This document shows positions 7,606 to 14,426 of a stretch of DNA of 14,426 nt, piece by piece. Source of the stretch: Caulobacteraceae bacterium (GTDB lineage: Bacteria > Pseudomonadota > Alphaproteobacteria > Caulobacterales > Caulobacteraceae); assembly GCA_947456005.1 (NCBI GenBank), contig CANGRP010000031.1, forward strand, positions 1 to 14,426, written 5' to 3'. How positions within the stretch are numbered: position 1 is the first letter of the stretch; each line of letters starts with the position of its first letter. The translations under genes were made by a program, and so were the position numbers. The notes beneath the pieces were generated by a model that saw only the letters and a program-made list of their open reading frames with translations, ran no database searches and was not told the origin of the DNA.

Positions 7606-9176
7606 GCCCCGGGCCTCAGGGGAAGGCGCACCACGAACCGGGCCCCGATCCGCTCCCCGGCGGAATCCGTCCGGTTCTCCGCCTGGAGGGTTCCCCCCTG
7701 GGCCTCGACGATCTGCCGGGCGATGGACAGGCCGAGGCCGGAATTGCCGCCGAAGGCCGTTCCCTTCGGACGCGAGGTGTAGAACCGCTCGAAGACGGTC
7801 TCGAGGTTTTCCGGGGGGATGCCCGGCCCGTCGTCGTCGACGAAGACCACCGCCCGGCCCCCTTCCCGGGCGAGGGACAGCCGCACCGTCCCGCCGGGCT
7901 GGCTGAAGGAGCGGGCGTTGTCCACGAGGTTCCGGAAGACCTGGCCGGCGGGTCCCTCCCGGCCGAGGACCGGGGTCTCGCCCTGCGTCCCGGCCAGGGT
8001 GACCTCGGGCTCCCCCTCCCGCCGGGCTGCGGCGTAGGCCTGGACGATCTCTTCAAGGAGACGTCCGAGATCAAAGGGGCGGGGCGCCTCCCGGGATAGC
8101 TCGGCATCCAGGCGCGAGGCGTTGGAGATGTCGGTCACCAGCCGGTCCATGCGCTGGATGTCCTGGCGGATGACGCGGTTCAGGCGCGCCTTCGCCTCGG
8201 GCTCGGAGACCAGGTCCAGGGTCTCCACCGCCGAGCGCAGGGAGGTCAGGGGATTGCGGATCTCGTGCGCCACGTCGGCGGCGAAGCGCTCGATGGCGCC
8301 CATCCGCTCGGACTGGGCGTCGGTCATGGCCTCGAGGGCCCGGGTGAGGTCGCCCAGCTCGTCCCGCCGCCGGGACAGGTCGGGCAGGGAGATGGAGCGG
8401 ACCCGGGACAGGCGCACCCGGTCCGCGGCCCGGGCCAGGCGCCGGACCGGCAGGGCCACCAGGGTGGTGAGCAGGGCGGAGGACAGGAGGGTCACGCCGA
8501 TGGACAGGAGGATGAAGGGCGCCAGGGCCGCCCTCTGCCGGGCGATGATGCTGTCCACGTCCCCGGCCTCGACGGTCAGGACCCCGAGGACCGCCTGGAC
8601 GTGGCGAATGGGGAAGGACACCGAGACCACCCGCCCGCCGGGATCGGCCCGTCGCACGCCGGACACCCGCTGGCCCTCCAGGGCCTGTCGGACTTCCGCC
8701 TCGAGGGCCTCCCCGCCGGGAGACGGCCGCGGGCGGGCCGCCTCCTCGGGAGCGGCGGGCGATCCGCGGGGCCGGGCCGGGGGCAGGGGCTTCTGCTCCA
8801 CCCGGTCGGCGATCCAGTCGCTGTCGGCGACGAGTTGGCCCTGGGCGTCGAACAGCCGGGCTCTCTGGACCCCGGGATTGGCCAGGAGCCGGAGGATCTC
8901 GCTGGCCCGGGAGGGGTCGAGGGCGGGGACGGGCTCGCCGACGGTGGCCGCCTGGTCGATGAGGGTGGCGATCAGCTCCCCCTGGGTGGTGAGGCTGTCG
9001 ATCCGCGCCTCCACCAGCCCCCGGCGAAGCTCGTTGAGCACCAGGGAGCCGACGATGAGGACCGCCAGGCCCAGGAGGTTGAGGGCGAGGATGAGCCGGC
9101 CCAGGCGTGACGCGGGCGGCCCGCGCCACCGCCGCCGCGCCGGCTCAGGACTCGCGGTATCGGTATCCGACGCCAT
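7602..9176 (-). CDS. chvG: ChvG-type sensor histidine kinase
   Basis: This inner-membrane histidine kinase of the ChvG/ExoS type has 524 residues: TM1 at 28-49, a periplasmic sensor region to about 215, TM2 at 218-243, HAMP at about 243-296, the H-box 'FAADVAHEIRNPLTSLRS' (298-315) with phosphoacceptor His304, and an ATPase domain with N-box 'NLVDNARSF' (416-424), 'DDDGPGIP' (447-454) and 'GGNSGLGLSIARQI' (476-489). Known ChvG kinases respond to acid, osmotic or cell-wall stress and phosphorylate ChvI. The periplasmic part contains a Pro/Arg/Ala-rich stretch (129-155). I start it at ATG 9176, overlapping the chvI stop by 32 bases; no clear Shine-Dalgarno is visible, and the frame is open to 9281, but that extension lies wholly within chvI and is not kinase-like. 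The GTGA overlap with hprK indicates coupling. Confidence 0.95.
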   Translation of the reverse strand: MASDTDTASPEPARRRWRGPPASRLGRLILALNLLGLAVLIVGSLVLNELRRGLVEARIDSLTTQGELIATLIDQAATVGEPVPALDPSRASEILRLLANPGVQRARLFDAQGQLVADSDWIADRVEQKPLPPARPRGSPAAPEEAARPRPSPGGEALEAEVRQALEGQRVSGVRRADPGGRVVSVSFPIRHVQAVLGVLTVEAGDVDSIIARQRAALAPFILLSIGVTLLSSALLTTLVALPVRRLARAADRVRLSRVRSISLPDLSRRRDELGDLTRALEAMTDAQSERMGAIERFAADVAHEIRNPLTSLRSAVETLDLVSEPEAKARLNRVIRQDIQRMDRLVTDISNASRLDAELSREAPRPFDLGRLLEEIVQAYAAARREGEPEVTLAGTQGETPVLGREGPAGQVFRNLVDNARSFSQPGGTVRLSLAREGGRAVVFVDDDGPGIPPENLETVFERFYTSRPKGTAFGGNSGLGLSIARQIVEAQGGTLQAENRTDSAGERIGARFVVRLPLRPGA

Positions 9177-9849
9177 AGAGGGTTTCGATTGCGTCGAACT
9201 GGGGGTCGACCTCCCGGAACTTGCGGCGCATGCGCTTGATGTGGCTGTCGATGGTGCGGTCGTCGACATAGACCTGGTCATCGTAGGCCGCGTCCATGAG
9301 GTTGTCCCGGCTCTTCACGAAGCCGGGCCGCTGGGCCAGGGCCTGGATCAGCAGGAACTCGGTGACGGTCAGCTTGACCGGCCGGTCGTTCCACAGGCAG
9401 TCGTGCCGGGCCGGGTCCAGGGTCAGGCGACCGCGCCTGAGCGCCCGGGAGGCGGCCTCCTCCGGCTCATCCCCCTCGTCCGCACCGGCGCCGGCGCGCC
9501 GCAGGACCGCCTTGACCCGCTCGATGAGCAGGCGCTGGCTGAAGGGCTTGTGCATGTAGTCGTCGGCCCCGAGGTTGAAACCCAGGAGCTCGTCGATCTC
9601 ATCGTCCTTGGAGGTCAGGATGATGACCGGCAGGTCCGAGCTGCGGCGCAGCCGGCGGAGCACCTCCATGCCGTCCATGCGCGGCATCTTGACGTCCAGT
9701 ATGGCCAGGTCGGGCGGATCGTTCTCCAGGGCCGCCAGGCCCGAGGCGCCGTCGAAATAGGCCTTGACCCCATGCCCCTGGCTTTCGAGCGCAAGGCTTA
9801 CCGAGGTCACGATGTTCTCGTCGTCGTCCACGAGGGTGATGCGGGCCAT
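9145..9849 (-). CDS. chvI: ChvI response regulator (OmpR family)
   Basis: This 234-residue DNA-binding regulator is the partner of ChvG. The receiver domain has the acidic pair Asp8/Asp9, phosphoacceptor Asp52 in 'AILDVKMPRMDG' (49-60), Thr79 in 'IILTSKDDE' and Lys101 in 'DYMHKPFS' (97-104). The winged-helix domain (about 135-234) carries 'LTVTEFLLIQALAQRPG' (160-176), 'VDDRTIDSHIKRMRRKF' (195-211) and 'IETLYGVGYRY' (221-231). In Caulobacter and rhizobia ChvI controls envelope and stress genes. The ATG at 9849 gives MARITLVDDDENIV; the 20 extra upstream codons of the open frame are rejected because they are not conserved and would start inside the predicted -35. It heads the operon that continues through chvG and hprK to ptsH. 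Confidence 0.97.
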   Translation of the reverse strand: MARITLVDDDENIVTSVSLALESQGHGVKAYFDGASGLAALENDPPDLAILDVKMPRMDGMEVLRRLRRSSDLPVIILTSKDDEIDELLGFNLGADDYMHKPFSQRLLIERVKAVLRRAGAGADEGDEPEEAASRALRRGRLTLDPARHDCLWNDRPVKLTVTEFLLIQALAQRPGFVKSRDNLMDAAYDDQVYVDDRTIDSHIKRMRRKFREVDPQFDAIETLYGVGYRYRES

Positions 9850-9881
9850 GGGTGCGTGTGTTCCTGTCGCCAACGGTCCGA

Positions 9882-9909
9882 CCCTAGTCCTGCAGGTCCG
9901 TGGCCTCAA
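9882..9909 (-). promoter_or_regulatory. Candidate promoter of the chvI-chvG-hprK-EIIA-ptsH operon
   Basis: On the minus strand TTGAGG (9909-9904) is followed after 16 bases by CTAGGG (9887-9882). The expected start lies near 9875, about 26 bases before the chvI ATG. The -10 is weak against TATAAT but has the CTA core seen in Caulobacter-type -10 elements. It is the only gap (9850-9958) ahead of a five- or six-gene run without further room for promoters. Confidence 0.35.
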
Positions 9910-9958
9910 TGGGGCGAAGACGGTTGACCTCTCGCCCGGCGCCCGGCGCGGGGCTCCC

Positions 9959-10966
9959 TTACGAGGGCGCCTTCGCCGAAAGGGCCTTCTGCTCGGCCTG
10001 GACCTGGTCGAGTTCGGCCTTCGCCTTCGCCTCGCCAGGAGCGTCCTTGCGGTTGCGGGCGTCGATCAGGGCGGCGGTGGCCTCCATCTCGCGCACAGGC
10101 AGGAGGTGGGCGTTGTCGGCGGGCTTGAAGGGTCCGGTCTGGATCGCCCGGATCACCTCCCTCTGCCGGCGCGCCTCGTCGGTGTCGCCGACCCCGTAGG
10201 CCAGGATGAAGTCGCGGATCTTCGCCTTCAGGGCCGGATCCAGGTCCTTGCGCCAGACCATGGGGTCTTCGGGCAGGGTGGGCGAGCGCCAGACCACCTC
10301 GATGTCGGCCACCGCCTTCTGCGCCGCCGGGGTCTTCTGGTCGGCCAGGCGGGCGATGGACTGGGAGTTGTTGGTGGCGGCGTCCAGCTGGCCCATGGAC
10401 ACGGCGAACAGGTTGGCCTCGTGGTTGGCGCTGCGCACGGTCTTGAAGCAGGTCTCCGGGCGGATGTTGCGCGGCCCGAACAGCCAGGTCATGGGCGCCA
10501 GGGTTCCCGAGGTCGACTTGGCGTCGCCCATGGCGAAGTTCAGCGTCTGGTCGCAGGCCAGAATGCGGTCCAGGGTCAGGCCCGATCCCTTCTTGACCAC
10601 GATGAGGGCCTGGTAGCCGTCCGGCCCCTCGGGCTTGGTGGTGCGGGCGAAGATCTCGCCGCCGGACCGGCGCACGGCCTCCAGGCCCGACTGGTTGGTG
10701 AACCAGCCCACATCCGTCTGCTTGAAGCGCATGGCCTCGATCAGGGCGGTGTAGTTGGTCCCGTAGAAGGGCTCGATCTTCAGGCCCGTGGCCTTCTCCA
10801 TGTCGGCCAGGAAGGGGGTCCAGGCGCCCTGGGCGGCCTGGATGTTCTCTGTGGACATGATGGAGAAGCGCACCGTCCCCGGCGGCGGGCCCTCGGGCGC
10901 CCTGGGCTGGCAGGCGGCGAGGGCCAGGCCGGCGGCGAGAAGAAGGGCGAGGCGGGCGGATGGCAT
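9959..10966 (-). CDS. phnD: PhnD-like phosphonate/phosphate substrate-binding lipoprotein
   Basis: This periplasmic binding protein of the PhnD family has 335 residues, close to the 338 of E. coli PhnD. It begins with a lipoprotein signal peptide: hydrophobic 'LALLLAAGLALAAC' with lipobox LAAC, so Cys19 would be lipidated. Ligand-site landmarks are 'YGTNYTALIEAMRFKQ' (68-83), 'VGWFTNQSG' (86-94) and 'DAKSTSGTLAP' (148-158), the Ser/Thr loop that holds the phosphonate group. The C-terminus has the usual 'HLLPVREME' followed by a charged Lys/Glu/Ala tail. The ATG at 10966 has GGAG seven bases upstream. No PhnC or PhnE gene is in the window, so the partner ABC transporter is elsewhere or lost. 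Ligand specificity (phosphonate, phosphite, phosphate or other) is not readable. Confidence 0.88.
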   Translation of the reverse strand: MPSARLALLLAAGLALAACQPRAPEGPPPGTVRFSIMSTENIQAAQGAWTPFLADMEKATGLKIEPFYGTNYTALIEAMRFKQTDVGWFTNQSGLEAVRRSGGEIFARTTKPEGPDGYQALIVVKKGSGLTLDRILACDQTLNFAMGDAKSTSGTLAPMTWLFGPRNIRPETCFKTVRSANHEANLFAVSMGQLDAATNNSQSIARLADQKTPAAQKAVADIEVVWRSPTLPEDPMVWRKDLDPALKAKIRDFILAYGVGDTDEARRQREVIRAIQTGPFKPADNAHLLPVREMEATAALIDARNRKDAPGEAKAKAELDQVQAEQKALSAKAPS

Positions 10967-11062
10967 GGGCGGGCTCCGGACGCGCGGGACTCTGGCGCGC
11001 TGAGGGTCGACTTCATGCCCGTTTCGGCGCGCTCCGCAAGGCGCCTCCGGCGCGCTGCAGGC

Positions 11063-11090
11063 TTGAGGCCGCCGCCAAGGAAGGCTAACG
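11063..11090 (+). promoter_or_regulatory. Candidate promoter of lysS, possibly giving a leaderless transcript
   Basis: TTGAGG (11063-11068), a 16-base spacer and CTAACG (11085-11090) lie in the 131-base divergent gap between phnD and lysS. The last base of the -10 is only seven bases before the ATG at 11098, so initiation would fall at or next to the A of the start codon. AAGGAAGG (11077-11084) upstream could instead be a ribosome binding site of a transcript begun further up, with a long 13-base spacing. The two readings conflict. Confidence 0.3.
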
Positions 11091-11097
11091 CCCCGTC

Positions 11098-12792
11098 ATG
11101 TCCGTTCGCACCGACCTGTCCGCACTCGCCCTGCCCGCCCGTGAGGCCCGTTCCTGGCCCTTCGAGCAGGCCCGCCTCCTGCTGGACCGGATCCTGCGCC
11201 TGCGCCTCGACGACGCCGGCCGCGACCTGGCCGCCGCCCTGCTGGCCCAGGGCCGCCCGGACGAGGCCGTCGCCGCCCTGCCTTCCCTGCGCGAACCCGT
11301 CATCTTCCAGTGCGGCTACGGCGCCTCGGGCCTGCCGCACATGGGCACCTTCGGCGAGGCCGCCCGGCCGACCATGGTGCGCACCGCCTTCCGCGCCCTG
11401 ACCGGCGAGGCCATCCCCACCCGGCTGATCGTCTTCTCCGACGACATGGACGGCTTCCGGAAGATCCCCGACAACGTCCCCAACCGCGAGGCGCTGGAGC
11501 TCGACCGCGACAAGCCGGTGACCAGCGTCCGCGACCCCTTCGGCCTCTACGAGAGCTTCGGCGCCCACAACAACGCCCGCCTGCGCGCCTTCCTCGACGG
11601 TTTCGGTTTCGACTACGACTTCAAGTCCTCCACCGAGACCTACCGGTCCGGAGAGCTGGACGCCGTGCTCCTGCGGGTGCTGGAGCGCTTCGACGCCATC
11701 CAGGGGGTCATGCTGCCCACCCTGGGCGAGGAGCGCCGGGCCACCTATTCGCCCTTCCTGCCCATCAGCCCCACGACCGGCCGGGTCCTGCAGGTCCCCA
11801 CCCTGGAGCGCAATGTCGAGGCCGGGACCATCGTCTTCCGGGACGAGGACGGGACCCTGACCGAGACCCCCGTCACAGGCGGCCGCGTCAAGCTGCAGTG
11901 GCGGCCGGACTGGGCGGCCCGCTGGGTGGCCCTGGGGGTGGACTACGAGATGTCCGGAAAGGACCTGGTGGACTCCGTGCGGGTGTCCAACAAGGTGGCG
12001 AGGATCCTCGGCGGCGAGCCGCCGGAGGCCTTCCACTACGAGCTCTTCATGGACGAGAACAACCAGAAGATCTCGAAGTCCAAGGGCAATGGCCTGACCA
12101 TGGAGGAGTGGCTGCGCTACGGCGCGCCCGAGAGCCTCGCCTACTACATGTACCAGTCGCCCAAGTCGGCCAAGCGGCTCTATTTCGACGTCATCCCCAA
12201 GGCGACGGACGAGTACCTGCAGCAGCTGGACGCCTACAACCGGGTCAGCGCCGAGGCCAACGCCCCGGCCATCGACAACCCGGCCTGGCACGTCCACACC
12301 GGCGCGCCGCCGGCGGCGGGCTCGCCCCTGTCCTTCTCCCTGCTCCTGAACCTGGTGTCGGCGGCCGACGCCTCGACCAAGGAGATCCTGTGGGGCTTCA
12401 TCGCCCGCTACATGCCGGGCGCCGACGCCGCCAGCCAGCCCCTGCTGGACCGGCTGGCCGACTACGCGATCCATTACTACGAGGACTTCGTGAAGCCCTC
12501 GAAGCGGTTCCGCGCGCCGGACGACCGCGAGCGGGCCGCCATGGCCGACCTCGCCGCCCGGCTGCGGGCCCTGCCCGCCGGCTGCCAGGACGCCGAGCTC
12601 ATCCAGGCTGAGGTCTATGAGGCCGGCAAGGCGGCGGGCTTCGAGCCGCTTCGTCTCTGGTTCAGCGCCCTCTACGAGGTCCTGCTGGGCCAGAGCCAGG
12701 GCCCGCGCTTCGGCTCCTTCGCGGCCATCTTCGGCCTCGACCGGACGGTGGACCTGATCGAGCGCGCGCTGAAGGGCGAGCTGGCGGGCTGA
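11098..12792 (+). CDS. lysS: Lysyl-tRNA synthetase, class I
   Basis: This 564-residue enzyme charges tRNA-Lys with lysine. It is the class I (archaeal-type, also called LysK) form, unrelated in fold to the class II enzyme of E. coli. The HIGH signature appears as HMGT (81-84) in 'CGYGASGLPHMGTFGE', and the KMSKS loop as KISKS (324-328) in 'NNQKISKSKGNG'. Other blocks are 'FSDDMDGFRKIPDN' (113-126), 'WVALGVDYEMSGKDL' (276-290) and a long helical C-terminal anticodon-binding part. Alphaproteobacteria typically carry this class, so it supports the taxonomic placement rather than recent transfer. Composition is like its neighbours. The ATG at 11098 gives MSVRTDLSALA. It is divergent from phnD and converges on ggt with seven bases between stops. 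Confidence 0.97.
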   Translation: MSVRTDLSALALPAREARSWPFEQARLLLDRILRLRLDDAGRDLAAALLAQGRPDEAVAALPSLREPVIFQCGYGASGLPHMGTFGEAARPTMVRTAFRALTGEAIPTRLIVFSDDMDGFRKIPDNVPNREALELDRDKPVTSVRDPFGLYESFGAHNNARLRAFLDGFGFDYDFKSSTETYRSGELDAVLLRVLERFDAIQGVMLPTLGEERRATYSPFLPISPTTGRVLQVPTLERNVEAGTIVFRDEDGTLTETPVTGGRVKLQWRPDWAARWVALGVDYEMSGKDLVDSVRVSNKVARILGGEPPEAFHYELFMDENNQKISKSKGNGLTMEEWLRYGAPESLAYYMYQSPKSAKRLYFDVIPKATDEYLQQLDAYNRVSAEANAPAIDNPAWHVHTGAPPAAGSPLSFSLLLNLVSAADASTKEILWGFIARYMPGADAASQPLLDRLADYAIHYYEDFVKPSKRFRAPDDRERAAMADLAARLRALPAGCQDAELIQAEVYEAGKAAGFEPLRLWFSALYEVLLGQSQGPRFGSFAAIFGLDRTVDLIERALKGELAG

Positions 12793-12803
12793 GCCCCGCT
12801 CAG
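12789..12803. repeat. Short inverted repeat spanning both convergent stop codons of lysS and ggt
   Basis: CTGAGC-CCC-GCTCAG is a perfect 6-bp stem with a 3-base loop. Each arm contains a TGA stop codon: that of lysS on the + strand and that of ggt on the minus strand. It could be a small bidirectional hairpin, but there is no T-run on either side, so I do not call it an intrinsic terminator. Confidence 0.4.
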
Positions 12804-14426
12804 GGCCTGCGCGCCACGCCCTCGCGGCGGGGATCGGCGCCGCCGGACAGGCCCTGGGGCGTCACCATCACCCCGTGCAGGCCCGAGCCCTCGGCGCCGC
12901 CGGAGCCGACCAGGACCACGCCGCGGGCCGCCAGGCCCTCGACCACACCGGGGGGAAACTTGGTGGGCTCCGACAGGTAGGGCGCGCCCCGGGCGATGAG
13001 GTTGGGCAGGGCCACGGCCTCCTGCATGGGCAGCTTCCAGTCCAGCACGCCCACCAGGGCCTTGAGGTTGTAGGCCAGGATGGAGTTCCCGCCGGGTGAT
13101 CCCACGGCGGCCACGAACCGGCCCTTGCGGTCCAGCACCACGGCCGGGGCCATGGAGGAGCGCGGCCGCTTGCCGGGCGCCACGGCGTTGGCCGCCGGGA
13201 CTCCGTCCTTCTCGGTGGGCGAGAAGGAGAAGTCGGTCAGCTGGTTGTTCAGGAAGAAGCCGTGGACCATCCGGCCGGAGCCGAACAGGCTTTCCACCGT
13301 GGTGGTCATGGAGACGACGTTTCCGTCGCCGTCGACGATGACGAAGTGGGTGGTGCCGGCGGGCTCCTGCGTCGCGTCCGGGGCGCGGGGGCCCGCGCCC
13401 TTGGGCTTGCCAGGCGGCGGCGGGGCGCCGGCGACATCCTTCGGGATCAGGGCCGCCCGGGCCTTGAGGTAGGCGGGGTCCAGCAGGCCCTGCACCGGCA
13501 CGTCGACGAAGTCCGGGTCGCCGAAATAGCGGTCGCGGTCGGCGTACATCAGCCGGCTGGCCTGGGAGAAGAGGTACCAGCCCTGCACCGTGTCCGGGCC
13601 ATGGGCGGCGATGTCGGTGTTGGCGAGGATGCCGAGACCGATCAGCACGGCGGGTCCGCCCGAGGGCGCCGGCGGGACGCAGACCACATAGACCCGGTAG
13701 GGGCGGCAGACCGGCTCGGAGACCTTGGGCTTGTAGGCCTTCAGGTCGGCCAGGGTCAGGGTCCCGGGCAGGGGCCCCTCGGTGGTCCGCTTCACGATGG
13801 CCTCGGCGATCTCGCCTTCCAGCAGGGCGGCGGGCCCCTCGGCCGCGATCTTGCGCAGGGTGGCGGCGTAGGCCGGGTTCCTGAGGATGTCGCCGGCCTG
13901 GATCAGCTGGCCGTCAGGTTTGGTGAAATAGGCCACGGCGTCGGGCTGGCGCCCCCAGGCGGCGGACCGGGCGGCCAGGGCGGCCAGGCGCGGGGTGACG
14001 GCGAAGCCCTGGTCGGCCAGGGCTTCGGCTTCGGTGAAGAGGTCCTTCCAGGCCAGGCGTCCGTGGGCCTTCTGTGCCATGTGCAGCATGGCCACGGCGC
14101 CGGGCACGCCCGTGGACCGGCCGCTGGTCACGGCGTCGGCAAAGGACAGGGGCTTGCCTTCGGGGCCCAGGAACATGGCGGGCGAGGCGCCCATGGGCGC
14201 GGTCTCGCGGCCGTTGTAGGCGGTCACCTTGCGGGTCTTCGCGTCGTAATAGGTGATGAAGGCGCCGCCGGCGATGCCCGAGCTCTGCGGCTCCACCAGG
14301 CCCAGGGCGGCCTGCACGGCCACCGCCGCATCCACCGCCGAGCCGCCGCGCCTCAGCACCGAGACGCCCGCCTCCACCGCCAGGGGGTGGGCGGCGGCGA
14401 CCATGCCGGTCTCCTTCGCCTTGGCC
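12800..14426 (-). CDS. ggt: Gamma-glutamyltransferase (gamma-glutamyltranspeptidase), 5' end outside window
   Basis: This is a gamma-glutamyltransferase, an Ntn-hydrolase usually exported to the periplasm, that cleaves glutathione and other gamma-glutamyl compounds after self-processing into two subunits. Numbering from the internal Met at 14404: 'AAAHPLAVEAG' (3-13), 'GGSAVDAAVAVQAALGLVEP' (20-39), 'NGRETAP' (64-70) with the substrate-binding Arg66, 'TTHFVIVDGDGNVVSMTTT' (351-369) with Thr351 as the predicted nucleophile and new N-terminus after cleavage at Gly350/Thr351, 'LNNQLTDFSF' (385-394), 'RSSMAP' (415-420) and 'GSPGGN' (435-440). The frame stays open upstream to the window edge (codons for AKAKETG precede the Met), so the signal peptide and true start are missing. 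A Pro/Gly-rich linker (328-345) precedes the cleavage site. Confidence 0.96.
   Translation of the reverse strand, partial: AKAKETGMVAAAHPLAVEAGVSVLRRGGSAVDAAVAVQAALGLVEPQSSGIAGGAFITYYDAKTRKVTAYNGRETAPMGASPAMFLGPEGKPLSFADAVTSGRSTGVPGAVAMLHMAQKAHGRLAWKDLFTEAEALADQGFAVTPRLAALAARSAAWGRQPDAVAYFTKPDGQLIQAGDILRNPAYAATLRKIAAEGPAALLEGEIAEAIVKRTTEGPLPGTLTLADLKAYKPKVSEPVCRPYRVYVVCVPPAPSGGPAVLIGLGILANTDIAAHGPDTVQGWYLFSQASRLMYADRDRYFGDPDFVDVPVQGLLDPAYLKARAALIPKDVAGAPPPPGKPKGAGPRAPDATQEPAGTTHFVIVDGDGNVVSMTTTVESLFGSGRMVHGFFLNNQLTDFSFSPTEKDGVPAANAVAPGKRPRSSMAPAVVLDRKGRFVAAVGSPGGNSILAYNLKALVGVLDWKLPMQEAVALPNLIARGAPYLSEPTKFPPGVVEGLAARGVVLVGSGGAEGSGLHGVMVTPQGLSGGADPRREGVARRP

Noticed and set aside
9850..9909. 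20-residue N-terminal extension of ChvI starting from TTG at 9909
   Set aside because: OmpR-family receivers begin just before the first strand (ARITLVDDD), and the extension covers the probable promoter.
8122..9927. 601-codon open frame on the + strand opposite chvG and chvI
   Set aside because: ChvG and ChvI carry all their catalytic motifs on the other strand; the antisense translation is Arg/Ser-rich noise.
9925..9958. Rho-independent terminator after phnD
   Set aside because: The stretch holds a GC-rich tandem GCCGGGC repeat able to fold, but there is no T-run on the minus strand, and such GC runs are common in this DNA.
10780..12474. 564-codon open frame on the minus strand opposite lysS and the start of phnD
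   Set aside because: The class I LysRS signatures (HMGT, KISKS) are on the + strand. The antisense product is compositionally biased and crosses another gene.

Overview
The window is a dense, GC-rich stretch (intergenic gaps all under about 135 bp) that reads as an ordinary alphaproteobacterial chromosome. It most resembles Caulobacterales (a Caulobacter/Phenylobacterium/Brevundimonas type). Three things point there: the chvI-chvG-hprK-EIIA-ptsH gene order, the short HPr kinase that consists only of its catalytic core, and a class I lysyl-tRNA synthetase. The genus is an inference. I see no rRNA, tRNA, CRISPR array, insertion sequence or phage gene.

Layout. Positions 2-2653 (+ strand) carry the 3' end of asd, a RarD-type EamA transporter three bases behind it, and a luciferase-like (LLM) flavin monooxygenase with its own likely promoter and a strong ribosome binding site. 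Positions 2677-9849 are all on the minus strand and fall into two units. The upstream unit, read from 9849 down to 4993, is chvI, chvG, hprK, a stand-alone mannose-family EIIA, ptsH (HPr) and a CYTH-CHAD protein; its genes overlap or lie within 15 bases of each other. The downstream unit, from 4903 to 2677, is ahcY followed after 19 bases by a pyridoxal-kinase-like gene. Positions 9959-10966 (minus) encode a PhnD-like lipoprotein with no ABC permease or ATPase nearby. Positions 11098-12792 (+) encode the class I LysRS, which converges on a 5'-truncated gamma-glutamyltransferase (12800-14426, minus) that runs off the window.

How it fits together. ChvG/ChvI is an envelope-stress two-component system. 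HprK, EIIA and HPr form a regulatory phosphorelay with no sugar permease; both phosphorylation sites of HPr (His16 and Ser47) are present. The CYTH-CHAD gene ties a predicted triphosphate/polyphosphate-binding protein to this relay. ahcY removes S-adenosylhomocysteine. It is preceded by the clearest regulatory signal in the window, a perfect AT-rich 8-4-8 palindrome at 4979-4998 just upstream of a good sigma-70-like promoter.

I found no convincingly new multi-gene system. The observations most worth checking are the ahcY palindrome, the CYTH-CHAD insertion in the HPr operon, the proline/arginine-rich stretch in the ChvG sensor domain, the orphan PhnD beside chvIG, and a possible leaderless promoter at lysS.
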